A stretch of DNA of 64,000 bases from Phytophthora colocasiae (taxonomy: Eukaryota; Oomycota; Peronosporomycetes; Peronosporales; Peronosporaceae): positions 3,968,001-4,032,000 of the forward strand of contig JAGKQI010000098.1 of assembly GCA_018806915.1 (NCBI GenBank). Direction: 5' to 3'. The stretch's first letter is position 1. Every line of letters begins with the position of its first letter. The notes under the pieces were generated by a model. That model had not been told where the DNA came from. It did no database searches and saw only the letters and a program-made list of their open reading frames with translations. A program made the translations under genes and the position numbers. Shown here in pieces: positions 10,780 through 20,419 of this stretch.

Positions 10780-12444
10780 TTAAGCTGCATTGTCGATTGC
10801 TTTGAGGACGGAGTTAACGTCGTCATGTTCGGAGCACAAAGCTTCCACTGCTGCAGGTGTAACTGGGGTGTTTTTCGTCGTGACAGCATTTTGTAGTGTT
10901 TCGACCTGCGCCTCATTCAAGGACGTCGCGAAGTAGTACTCGACCATTTTCTGGATTTGGTCGCTGTTCATGTATCCCAACATCAGTTTCTTGTTGACAC
11001 GTCCTGGTCGAATAAGCGCAGGGTCCAATTTCTCCGGGTGATTCGTAGTCATGATCACCACGCGACCAGGGCAGTCAATGACTCCATCCAGGACGTTTAG
11101 TAGTCCTGACAGATTCAGTTTGTCCGATGCCAACGAAGACGTCGTGTACTTCCTGCGTTGCCTCCGGGAGGCTTCTGGTTTATTCTCTCGTGACATGACA
11201 ACGGACGCGGCACAGTCGATGTCCTCCATGACAAAAATGACGTCCTCGAAAGTCATGTTCACAGGCAGATCCACGCCTTCCACGACAAAGCGAAGGTCGA
11301 AGAGCGCATTCATGAGCTCCTGGTTCGTTTTGACTTTGCCCAGAGAGATCGTCACGATGTGGCGCTTGGTGTATTGCGCTACCGCTTTGATAAGGCTAGT
11401 CTTTCCAGTGCCAGGGGGTCCGTGCAGCAACAGACCCAGCTTGTACGGGAAACCTTTGATGGCAAACTTGCCGGATCGAGCCATGAAGCTGTCAAGGAGC
11501 TGCAGCAGCTGCGGTTTCTCATCGAAGAACAAATTCTTGAATGACTTCTCCCCACTCAGGGCGTACCGCTTGTATACCACAGCAGGAGTGGACGTGTCTG
11601 CCCCTTCCTCAGTGGTTCCATCCCCTGACGGTTTAGCTTCCTGGACGGCCTGTACGAACATGTATCGCTTGTTGTCGTCTGCCAGTTTCAACAGTTCCAG
11701 CAGCTGGTACTTAGCAAAAGCGTCGTTGATGAACTTATCGATCTTCTGGGACGCGCCTCGTTCACTGGACTTGAAAGCGTACACCATCGTCACCTCCTTC
11801 GTCTTGAGCACAGCAGTATCTCGACGACCCTCGTCTTCTTCTGGTTGCTGCAGGTACTGCTTAAAGTAGATACCTTTTTCCACCTCAACCCACAGCTGAA
11901 GCTTCGGTAGCGAGGCGATTCGAAGGCGATTGAGTTCCTCATACATCTCAACATCGTCCTCATCAGACCAGTAGTTTTCCGTTGTCCTCTTCGACACCAT
12001 GCTGAGCTCCTCTTGGGTCTCATCGTCAAGCTCTCGCTCCACCATCTCGTAGCGAACCCCTATGCCTCGCAGTTGAAGCACATCAGCCAGATGAGCAGCA
12101 ATTGCCTTCTGTAAAATGTGGCCGTGGCGGTTCTCGTACTCATCCAAGACGTAGTATTGGCCGTAGCGTGTGACAGCCTTGATCTCGCGTCGCACCTCGT
12201 CACTCGTCTTGCCCCCGACCAATGCGCTTTTCACCTTTCCACCAATAGCTTCGAGGTGCGTCGGGTACAGCACCAACTGCACGCAAACAGGCACCAAAGC
12301 GAGTACGAGTGCATTGAAAAAGGCGTAGAGGGGCGATAAACTCGAATTGTCTTCAAAACTTGTAGAGTTGTTGCTAGCAGCAGCTTTGAAGAGCGGCTGA
12401 GCCAAAGATTGAACGATGGACGGGAAGGCGTCGGAGGGATCCAT
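10780..12444 (-). CDS. BCS1-type AAA+ ATPase (paralogue A)
   Basis: An intronless 554-aa frame. An N-terminal hydrophobic helix (about residues 38-62, FFNALVLALVPVCVQLVLY) is followed by a middle domain and a C-terminal AAA+ module. Walker A is GPPGTGKTS, Walker B is VIFVMEDIDC, and the second region of homology is NHPEKLDPALIRPGR. This is the arrangement of BCS1 and BCS1-like membrane ATPases; yeast BCS1 moves the folded Rieske protein across the inner mitochondrial membrane. The middle domain differs enough that a true BCS1 role is not assured. It is one of four paralogues in this window and is divergent from paralogue B, with which it would have shared a roughly 270-bp promoter before transposons entered. 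Confidence 0.9.
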   Translation of the reverse strand: MDPSDAFPSIVQSLAQPLFKAAASNNSTSFEDNSSLSPLYAFFNALVLALVPVCVQLVLYPTHLEAIGGKVKSALVGGKTSDEVRREIKAVTRYGQYYVLDEYENRHGHILQKAIAAHLADVLQLRGIGVRYEMVERELDDETQEELSMVSKRTTENYWSDEDDVEMYEELNRLRIASLPKLQLWVEVEKGIYFKQYLQQPEEDEGRRDTAVLKTKEVTMVYAFKSSERGASQKIDKFINDAFAKYQLLELLKLADDNKRYMFVQAVQEAKPSGDGTTEEGADTSTPAVVYKRYALSGEKSFKNLFFDEKPQLLQLLDSFMARSGKFAIKGFPYKLGLLLHGPPGTGKTSLIKAVAQYTKRHIVTISLGKVKTNQELMNALFDLRFVVEGVDLPVNMTFEDVIFVMEDIDCAASVVMSRENKPEASRRQRRKYTTSSLASDKLNLSGLLNVLDGVIDCPGRVVIMTTNHPEKLDPALIRPGRVNKKLMLGYMNSDQIQKMVEYYFATSLNEAQVETLQNAVTTKNTPVTPAAVEALCSEHDDVNSVLKAIDNAA

Positions 12445-12476
12445 AGCAACAAATTGGCAAATTGATTTATGAACTA

Positions 12477-12571
12477 CACCATTGCACGGCGTTATTCACA
12501 AAGTGCGCACTGGAAATCAAACAATGCGCACTCAAATTCACAAAGCGCGCGCTGAAAATCAAAAACACCTG
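12477..12571 (+). repeat. Left TIR of the Tc1/mariner-type element
   Basis: 95 bp, identical by eye to the reverse complement of 19177-19271. Preceded by TA. Confidence 0.95.
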
Positions 12572-12650
12572 TTATACTTTATACCTTTTAAAGAACATTG
12601 ATTGTCAAATCTAATTGGAATTATTATGTACCAACTTCCATGTCAAGCAT

Positions 12651-12972
12651 GAGAGGCGTTACCGCAACCTTATTACAACAACACAACATCCAATATGGCA
12701 ACCTTATGGCCTAAAGCAACCCCGGAGCATCTGTTTTTCAACGTAATTTATAATAAATTTCACAAACACGTCGACGTCGTCATCATTTTCTTTGTAAAAT
12801 ACGCGACCACGTAGCCTTTGACACAATTTTTTCTAAAAATAGAGATTTGTACTATACATTAAATCTAGGTACGGTACACATATTATGTGTTTCTCACGCA
12901 ATATTGTGTGCTGCACGACAACTTGTGTGGCACACATTCTCGATACTTAGAGATTTTTCGTGAAGAGGAACG
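12651..12972. other. Left subterminal region of the MULE
   Basis: About 320 bp of A/T-rich sequence with the TIR, two exact GCAACCTTA motifs (12664, 12698) and a degenerate one (12716). It would act as the promoter side for the plus-strand ORF at 12973. No other coding is seen. Confidence 0.6.
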
Positions 12973-13233
12973 ATGGACGGAAGATCGCTAGCCCGTGAGC
13001 TTGTGCGCGCCCGAATTAACGAGCTCATGGTCATGAAGAACAACCTGGAGAAGATTGGCACGAATCTGGAGAAGCTACTAAGACTACAGATGGAGCTGCT
13101 CTCCCAGATTGAGGAGGATGAGGAGAGCATTTACGGCTTGGCATCTGATTTGGAGAGTTCAAGTGTAATTTTGGACGGTACTTCATCGTTTGGGGTGCTT
13201 TTAGAGCTGACGGTACACAAACTGAGAGGGTAG
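12973..13233 (+). CDS. Small coiled-coil protein encoded at the MULE left end
   Basis: An 86-aa frame starting MDGRSLARELVRARINELM. It is rich in Leu, Glu and Lys with heptad-like spacing over roughly residues 5-60, so a coiled coil is likely. It is convergent with the transposase-Ulp1 region and starts about 320 bp from the left TIR. The antisense frame is Ser-rich and looks like a shadow. No family is recognised. The layout recalls maize MuDR, where two genes (mudrA, mudrB) read inward from the two TIRs, but no sequence similarity to MURB is claimed. A splice donor (GTACAC near 13210) could extend the protein. Confidence 0.45.
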   Translation: MDGRSLARELVRARINELMVMKNNLEKIGTNLEKLLRLQMELLSQIEEDEESIYGLASDLESSSVILDGTSSFGVLLELTVHKLRG

Positions 13234-14239
13234 TAATATTGGTTGGCTGTATTACCATGTTAATACTGCTACTTTCTCCTACTTCAGCTCCTCCACAAGC
13301 TTCAATGTCGATAGTTTTCGTCGTTTCTGTAGTTGCACGGGCCATACGGCGCTCACGTGAGTTGCACAGGATGACCCACAGCATTCGAAGCCTCATAACC
13401 TTCACGTCATCGGCGGAGACACGACAATTCTGCCACTGGAGGTTACCTGTGACGTAGCTATAAGCTTGAGCAACCACTAATACTCCACAACTTGCACCGT
13501 CTGGCTGCTGGGGCCTTTCAATCCACTGGAGAGGTGCAATGTCTAGTTTTGTTTTGGGGGAGGTCGCTTGACACCATTTCTCTACGAAACCACACACTCC
13601 TTCTTTTACCACCTTTTTATCCGCGTCAAAAATACCATTCCACTCGCTCTCAACATCCTCACGGTAATCTTCTTCAATGAGCGGCTCGTACAGGTAAGCA
13701 CTCACGTGCAGGACATCATTGCCTTCATCGTAGTTCAACCGAGCAATAGTAATCCCCCAATGGTTTCCTTTTAAGTTGACAGGATGAAGGATAAACTTCA
13801 TCATAGTAATAGGAGTAACGGGGGAGGTTGGCCATCCAATGGCCGTTGTCAAAGTTGACAATACGTAACACTGCTCGTTCACACCAGCCAAAGTTTCCAA
13901 ACAGAAATCAATAGGACTGTCATTAAGCCAGCCTCTGCATAACCCTCCAACGATGTTGTCGAAAGAAACAAGACCCTTTCCACGCTGTGTGGCAAATTCA
14001 GAACTCAAGCGACTCGAAGCAAACTTTGAAATGATCTCATTCGCCATGTTCCAGTGCCGGTTCCTGACAGCATCACTCAAAAGACCAGCAGTTCCTGTTT
14101 CCGACTCAAACAGGTTCACATCTGAGTCCACTTTCCTCCAGTCCCTTTCCAACCACTTTCTGTCCTCAACCCAAGCTTGTATCTTCCGCTTGACGTCGTA
14201 GAATGTAGTTAACGCACCTACGTATTGCCTAGAGAACAA
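13031..14239 (-). pseudogene. Ulp1-like C48 cysteine protease module of the MULE
   Basis: The open frame encodes a Ulp1/SENP-type fold: a start-of-domain GWLNDSPIDF, the catalytic His in GNHWGIT, and QPDGASCGVLV with the oxyanion Gln and nucleophile Cys. The residue that should be the catalytic Asp appears as Glu in LYEPL, so activity is uncertain. An intron with three GGTTGC motifs (about 14230-14303) separates it from the upstream transposase part, which suggests one long transposase-protease polyprotein. Ulp1 domains are known in several plant MULE lineages and probably act on SUMO-like conjugates. The part below about 13240 is probably not translated in this frame, because it lies antisense to the small coiled-coil ORF. 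Confidence 0.75.
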
Positions 14240-14419
14240 AGAATTAGGGCAACCTTAGTACAGCAACCTTAGTATAGCAACCATAACTGTAGAGCAACCT
14301 TACCCGCTGAATTTCCACAACTTGGGATCGATTGTCACCACAAGGTCGGTGACAATGCCTTGCTGCTTAATATGATCAACAAGCGGATCTGGTTTCACGC
14401 TGCTCCGCCTTAGTCGCCT

Positions 14420-17400
14420 ATGATAGCGGCTTTCATAGATCGAGAGAGTCGGATGGAATCACGAATGGATGCATGTAAGTGGCTGGCCGCATTGCCTCCC
14501 AGCTGCACTGTAGACGCCTTGATCTCAAGTACGCGTCTTCCAATTGGACCGGATACTTGTCCATTACGTCAGAAACTCGCTTCAAATTCGGAGTGTTCCG
14601 CATCCAAAACCACGAAATCGTTCAGCTGTACAGTCAGATTGCTGGGGTACTTGTGAGCTGCGAGCCGCTGGTAGAGTTTTGTCTGGCGTAGCTGTTTAGT
14701 TGTCGTTCTGGGTCGCCCTTTAGCCTTTGGTTTTGGTACGTTAATTATATCCACTTGACGCACTGGGCAGGTGTTACCGAGGCTTTCGAGACTTCAGAGA
14801 CGATTTCATCACTTGGCGCTGCTTTCTGCTCACTCGTTACCTCTCTTTCGATATCATCCGTTGGTTGCGTTGCAGGAAGGTTCTCGTCCTCGCTACTGGC
14901 GTCCGTTATGCCTTCAGTGGAATCCCGTGCCTCCATAAGAGTAGCAATCCCCATGGCTTCAGTAGGGTCTAAAAACGAGAACGTGTCTGCTTCAGCTTCC
15001 TTGTCTCCATCACTATCACGATCTCCCCGCACACTTTCTCAGTCTTTCTTCCATTCAATCCAAACTCCACTGTCTCCTTCCAAGCGCTGAGCTCTTGGTA
15101 GTAATTCGCACTAGATAGCTCCGATAGATGCTGCAGTAATGGCTCAAGCATAGACCTTGCGTAGGAATATTTTTCGGCGGAGCTAAGAACAACATGGTTA
15201 GCACGCTCGTTTCGTCGCAACCGAACAAACACCACCTCTTTCTCGCCCTTGGGGGGTGTACATGCCAGTGGTTTCCCCTCGAACCCTCTTCATCTTCTGG
15301 CAGCCTTATCTTCGCTTTCAGCAACCTTAACTTCGAACGGTTTACAATAGGTTGTAGCGCGTCCGCGGCAGAAGAAAGATCGTCCTTAAGATCCAGCGCT
15401 TCGAAAGTACTCCATCGCTTCGGAATTGACATACCAGGTAGCGTCTTGAAGCCATGTCCCTGGCTGGCGACATGCATCAGATGACAGCACGGCAGATGAT
15501 TGCTTGTGTAAAATAGGCAGGTACACGTCCAGCATGCATCGTCACATTCGTATTCGTAGTGCGATGAATACACTTTCCATTCTGGCAGCGAAGATCCCTG
15601 CTTGCACGTTGTATCTTCCAGTTGATTCACGAATTTCTCCACTCTTTTTCACCTTATCCAACACGTGAGTTGATAGTCTTCTTGCTACCGCTCTCAGAAA
15701 TTTAGGGACTACCGCGGGCGCTCGCATAGTTGAATGCAGCTGCCCAATTTCAGCAACAATTTGACGTGTAATTGTCATCTGGTGTTGGAGTAGCCCAGCG
15801 ATAGTTTTGTCAATCCGGGTCTTTTCCCAAGCAGCATTTTCAAGTACTTCCAGTTGCTTTCAATCCTGTTTGTAGTCGTGTTGCCCGCGGTAAAATGCCG
15901 TCCACGAGCGTAATTTGACCACATTATCCGACAAGTATTCCAGTTTTTCTCAAAATATGCCAAAACGAATGCTTCTTTGCTTGTTTGCAATATGACTTGA
16001 GCTCTTCGTAGCGTGCTTCATATGAAGCCTGTGTCTGGCTAACAATAATAGAAGTTAAAATGTGTCGAGAGGCAATGTTAGACACACACGTACCAATACA
16101 ACATCTTTATCATTATGTTGAGAAGGTCCTCGCTTTCGGCAACCTTGATACGGTACACGGGGCGCTTCATCACCTTCTTCCAGTAAGAGATGGCGTGGAA
16201 CTGGCAAAGTAGAACGTGAGCTCCTGGAAAGCATTCCCTCTAGAACCTTCCACTCGACGAAATCTTTGTCTATCACCACAGTTTTCACGCTCTCCCATCT
16301 TGGATTCTTCTCTTTAAAATAATCCAACACTCGTTTCATCGTGAGGGCAGTTTCGTTCAAACAAACGAAATCAAGTACAGAAACCGCGACCAGTACATGT
16401 AGTGACGACCAGACTGCCTGAAATGTACAATGTAGAAACCAATTTGTAAAAATTAAGGTTGCTATATCCTTCATTATGGTTGCTATAACAGACTTACCCA
16501 AATGATAACCGAGGTTGTTTGTCCCGTGGGTAAAGTCCATCGTCAGAATTTTCTCCCCAATTCTCAAACATCATCTTCTGCACTTTCGTTTGAATCCCAC
16601 GATGCCGCACGTGGTGTCCATCTGGTCTTGTATAACGAGAACGTCACTACCATCAAGTTGACGTAGAGAGTGGGCATGTTCTTCAGCATATCTTCGGCTG
16701 AATCTTGGCCCATAATACTTCGGATGAGGTTTCTTGTTTGCTGAGAGTCACTTTGCAGCCTATACAAGTAAAATAGCAAAGAATATACATATGTAGGTGA
16801 GCTTTTGCTACATCAGCGCACAAAATACCAGTCGTACCAATACGTTCGTTCAGGAAATTGCTGATGTGAGACGAAGATACGCGTGCATCCACCAGCGTCT
16901 TCACGTCTTCCCGATCTTCCGTATCTAAAGGCATGGTGTCTGTAGTCAAGTAAGATGAGGCTTGTGCATCCGTGGTTGGATGGGAATGCGTATGATTCTG
17001 TAAGAATAACAAACATGTTAGAAAATAATTAAATAATTGGCAAATAGTGTTCTGTACCTGGTTTCGTATCACAATTGCATACGATCCATCATCAGCAAGA
17101 CATACAGCAGGTGTTAGCCGTGCCATACACTTGCAGTAGCGCTGTTTGCGATTGCGTTGTCCCTTCGATCTTGACTTCTGAGTTACCCCGTGAGTACATC
17201 GATAAATTCGATGTGCGAACTCAAATTCAGTAGGCAGTTGATCTTCGTGGATCCTACGTTTCAAGCATTTCATCATTAGCAATATCCAGCGCTAGAATAT
17301 CAATAAATCAAACGTACTTGTTGTAATTCTCCGTCTTCTCGGAACTGCGCACACGAAACTTTAAGTTATACTTCCGCTTGTAAGTCTGGAATGCCTTCTC

Positions 17401-18118
17401 AAAATCTTCCCAAGACGAGAGCGTTTCTGCGGAGCAAACGGTGGCACAGTATTGATGATTTCGTCATCGCCATCGTGCATTGATGCCAGATCTTCTAGGT
17501 GCTTGCTGAATCGGTGTCTTGGTACGTATTCCGAGCTGTCGTTGTCTGCTGAGAATATGGTGTCACCATTCGAACCAAGTTGACTTGCTTCTTGCAGCAT
17601 CTTTCTCTTTTTGAATGAAGGCAGCTGGATAACATTTCCTGGTATATTGTAAATTCATAAAGAAACCTTTAGTGTCATGCAGCAACCTTAACAAAAGCAA
17701 CCATATTTTTCAAAAGCAACCTTACCCGAGGTTGGTTTTGTTGTGGCTATCCCCCTTCGCTTAGCGTTCTTAGGGTGATGCACGATCTAAATAGAACACA
17801 ACTTCCATGAGCTTCAAAAAGATTTCAGGCTTCCAAATAAAGGAAACTCCTTACCTTCTTCAGAATTCACTTCTTCGATAGAGACCTCAGAGCTGGACCC
17901 ACCATCATTATCTTCCTCTTCGTAGGCTTCATCACGGCTATAGTCGCTGCTTTCAGTGTCGCCCCCCAGACCAATTGTAGCCAAAACGTCTTTGAGATGC
18001 GGCGACGTACGTTTGCGGCCTGAAATAATACAGTCTTTGTCAGTATGCTTTACGCTAGACCATATAGACGAACTTTAGTTCTCGTACCAGACTTCCGTGT
18101 GCCCGGTGTCCTAGCCAT
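14420..18118 (-). pseudogene. MULE transposase (FAR1/GCM-like finger, DDE core, SWIM finger), multi-exon and frameshifted
   Basis: The probable start is ATG 18118 (MARTPGTRKSG), followed by an acidic region. Recognisable pieces downstream are: a zinc-finger DNA-binding region (HRIYRCTHG with Cys-Lys-Cys, about 17100-17250); the first catalytic Asp in LTMDFTHGTNNLGYHLG (about 16500-16560); the second in VVIDKDFVEW (about 16250); MWSNY...TAGNTTTNRIESNW (about 15840-15920); a SWIM finger CTCLFYTSNHLPCCHLMH (about 15480-15530); and basic KGRPR motifs near 14700. At least five introns fit GT-AG rules. Frame changes near 17430, 16660, 16565, 16200 and 15780-15640 cannot all be introns, so the copy is degenerate. 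The intact enzyme would cut and move the element by its TIRs. Confidence 0.8.
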
Positions 18119-18397
18119 GCCGCTCCTTGCCTCGTTTAGGTCGCCAACCTCGCTCGTGCTCGACGCGTGTACTCGCTCCCGCGCAATTTCTGGAATGAGA
18201 GGCTCACATTGATCGTACTTAATAAATAATCGCACTTAGGCGGGTTGATATAGTACAGTATCGTACTTAAACACACCGATAGTACAGCTGGATTTGATTT
18301 TATCTTACCATGGGAATTTTTGAAAATGACAATAGCAACCTTAATCCCAGCTATAGCAACCTTACATGTCTCATATAAGGTTGCGGTAACGAGTCCG

Positions 18398-19070
18398 GTC
18401 AAGCATGCCTAATGCACGTTGATGATGAACCAGTGAGTGGCAACAGGCGCGGTTGCACAGCTCTGGTGTTACCACCTCCGCAAAGAGAGGGTCAGCAGCC
18501 ATCTTAAGAAATTCAGAGCGGTGCTCTGTAATCGTTGTTCCTGCCGGTACACGTATGATGGCAGGTCGTTGCCGTGCAAGAAAACGCTTGACTGCACTTT
18601 TGTAGACGGAAAAAACGTTCTCAATTGGGTTCAACATTGGCGAGTAAGGCCCAAGTTTTAGCATTTCTGCACCCTCGAATTCTTCTTCATCGAAAACGGC
18701 ATCGGCGCGAGCGTGACACGGCGCATTGTCGAGCACCACCACCACATTGTCCAGCGAATGTGTCACTCTGATGTGACGCAAGAAGCGCCGGATGAACTCG
18801 TTGGCTAGGTCGGCAGTGAAGGAGCCAAACTGCGACTCTTGGTAAGCAATCCCCCCCAGGAAGTATCTTTTTCTCCGATCCACCACGCTTTTTCTGCTTG
18901 CCACTCCAGTCGCCAGACTCCTTAGCAGCCTTTATCCACCCCCATGCTGTGCGCTCACCAATATCGTACAGTTCTGCAGTTTCCTTCCAGTTGCCTTCGC
19001 CCTTGGCTACACGCAATACTGCTGCCCGAATGTGGAGGGTATCTCTTGTAGCTAGTTGGCATCGCGCCAA
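18398..19070 (-). pseudogene. Tc1/mariner (IS630-type, DDE_3) transposase remnant
   Basis: The minus-strand reading shows an N-terminal helix-turn-helix (GNWKETAELYDIGERTAWGW) near 18930-19070. It then changes frame into the C-terminal half of a DDE_3 core with VVVLDNAPCHA (second Asp) and LGPYSPMLNPIENVF (third acidic residue). About 100 residues expected between these parts, including the first catalytic Asp, are absent, so an internal deletion with frameshift is inferred. No in-frame ATG precedes the helix-turn-helix. The original C-terminus is cut after Leu-Gly-Met-Leu-Asp by the Mutator-like insertion. Its last codons and TAA lie at 12624-12641 on the other side. The protein is not functional. 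Confidence 0.85.
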
Positions 19071-19176
19071 AATTGAGAATCAAGTGTCGCCAGAGGGAGA
19101 GTTTTGCGCCAAACGTGCCGAGCCCAGTCAATAAATCTACTTTATAATCTCATAATTTGATGAGTATAAATTCGTG

Positions 19177-19271
19177 CAGGTGTTTTTGATTTTCAGCGCG
19201 CGCTTTGTGAATTTGAGTGCGCATTGTTTGATTTCCAGTGCGCACTTTGTGAATAACGCCGTGCAATGGTG
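19177..19271 (-). repeat. Right TIR of the Tc1/mariner-type element
   Basis: 95 bp, inverted identical copy of 12477-12571. Followed by TA, which is the first two bases of a TACATGTA palindrome (19272-19279). Confidence 0.95.
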
Positions 19272-19508
19272 TACATGTACACTTCTTGACTTTGCACATG
19301 AACTTCATCACTTCTGGAAACAAATCATACCAACTGTTCAACCCAAACGTTACCGACTACAATATCTTGCTTTTTGTATGCTACAACTTGAAGTGGCTTT
19401 AGTGAGTGATGGTCTCCTTCAGATTGGTCTTTGCAAAAAGGTTGTCAGTTTTCAACGTGCCACGAACTCGTCAAGTATCAATAGGGATTTAACCCCCACA
19501 ACATCACC

Positions 19509-19997
19509 ATGTCGACCTCTACAGCTCTAGAATTCGGAGTCATTAACACCCTGCGCACAGGCAACGCTGTCTATGACCTCGTGGTGTGCATGGTCGTGCC
19601 TGCCGTCGTCCAGCGGATCGCCAACTCAGGCCAGGACGCTCTTGGAATTGTCAAGGCGGTCTTCGCGTTCCTCTGCTGTCTGTTCTTCCCCCGTGAATAC
19701 GTTACCCACGTGGTGGAGACGAAACAAGTCTCAGGTGAGAATAGAACGTATCGCCTTGACAACGACGAATCCAAGGGCAACGAGCTGCTGCAGAAGGCCA
19801 TTCAACTGTACCTCACTGAGCACTTGGACCTACAGGACAAGTCAGGGCGATACGATCTGCTGGAGCGACCAAATGCCAAGGAGCTACTCGTTGAGAAGGA
19901 GTTCAATCACATTGATCTGGAAAAGCAAAAGCGCATCAAGGCTCTTCTGGAACAGTCAGCGTCACCAGAAGTAGCAAAACTTGGAGTGGGTCTACTG
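19509..19997 (+). pseudogene. BCS1-type AAA+ ATPase B, 5' part, interrupted by Gypsy element 2
   Basis: 163 codons starting MSTSTALEFGVINTLRTGN, which aligns with the N-terminus of paralogue C (MSSTAVEFGLINTFRTHN). A hydrophobic segment and an ELLQKAIQLYLTEHLDL stretch match the middle domain of the other BCS1-type proteins here. The host frame stops making sense exactly at the LTR start (19998) and resumes at 25628. The 5-bp TACTG duplication is present on both sides. The read-through frame ends at 20105 inside the LTR. The promoter side is also altered, since the mariner/MULE nest sits 237 bp upstream. Confidence 0.9.
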
Positions 19998-20304
19998 TGT
20001 CACGTGGTATCGTGGAGACGCAATTGTACAGACTTGAGTTGTAGTCGAGACTTGAGTTGTAGCCGAAGCTTGAGTTGTAGTCGAGACTTGAGTTGTAGAA
20101 AGTAAAATTGAGAATGAAATTGACGATGATATCAACAATAGCTATCTACTCGTGAAGCTGTCTAACACTGGTTGAATGCAAGTTAATGTACTATCCAGGT
20201 GCAGCTGAAACTTGAGGAGTCTTGCTGTTCGAGCCATGAGGTGATGGCTGAAATAAAACAGCTTGCTGCACGATGATAGCCATGTTGTGGTTGAAACCAT
20301 GACA
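19998..20304 (-). repeat. 3' LTR (element orientation) of Gypsy element 2
   Basis: 307 bp; contains a tandem block of four 18-bp units at 20031-20102 (consensus core CTTGAGTTGTAG). Confidence 0.92.
20031..20102. repeat. Four tandem 18-bp units inside the LTR
   Basis: Units of the form GACTTGAGTTGTAGTCGA repeat four times with one- to four-base variation. The same block is in the other LTR at 25350-25421. It may be a U3 enhancer-type repeat; that is inference. Confidence 0.85.
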
Positions 20305-20419
20305 ATCTTTCCCCTGAAGAGGAGCATGCCTTCGCGCGTTTGTCGCTAGCGCTGAATGGAAGGCGTTGTGCGTTTGAGTCGGTTCGAGCGACGTTTAGCC
20401 TGAAGTAGTGCGAGAGCGC

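Larger units (their letters stand above)
12664..18384. repeat. Dispersed TIR-derived 9-mer GCAACCTTA, at least 12 copies in the MULE
   Basis: Exact copies start at 12664, 12698, 14249, 14263, 14294, 15321, 17682, 17716, 18335 and 18356 on the plus strand, and at 16454 and 18376 as TAAGGTTGC. One-base variants (GCAACCATA) start at 14277, 17697 and, inverted, 16475. The two outermost copies are part of the TIRs. Most inner copies fall in inferred introns of the transposase gene, where some form the 5' splice site (GTAAGGTTGC on the minus strand at about 14303 and 17725). Confidence 0.8.
12651..18397 (-). mobile_element. Mutator-like element (MULE) with transposase-Ulp1 coding region, nested in the mariner element
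   Basis: 5,747 bp. The ends share an inverted CGTTACCGCAACCTTAT (12657-12673 and 18375-18391), each with six divergent outer bases (GAGAGG on the left, CGGACT on the right). A direct duplication GTCAAGCAT lies at 12642-12650 and 18398-18406, 9 bp as usual for Mutator elements; a tenth base (G) also matches. Inside are a minus-strand MULE transposase with FAR1/GCM-like zinc finger, DDE core and SWIM finger, a C48 (Ulp1) protease domain, and a plus-strand small ORF near the left end. Coding parts are frameshifted, so this copy looks non-autonomous. Confidence 0.88.
12477..19271 (-). mobile_element. Tc1/mariner-type DNA transposon with 95-bp TIRs, interrupted by a Mutator-like element
   Basis: Perfect inverted copies at 12477-12571 and 19177-19271 begin CACCATTGCACGG and are flanked on both sides by TA (12475-12476 and 19272-19273), the duplication made by Tc1/mariner transposases. 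Without the nested element the transposon is about 1.04 kb. It carries a remnant transposase on the minus strand. It inserted into the short shared promoter of the head-to-head BCS1-A and BCS1-B genes. Joining the flanks without the element recreates the palindrome TACATGTA at the target. Confidence 0.9.

Noticed and set aside
15194..15484. 96-aa plus-strand frame within the MULE
   Set aside because: Antisense to the transposase region with the SWIM finger, which has the better coding evidence.
20031..20102. Tandem 18-bp units considered as a CRISPR-like array
   Set aside because: Units are contiguous without unique spacers and lie in both LTRs of a retrotransposon in a eukaryotic genome.
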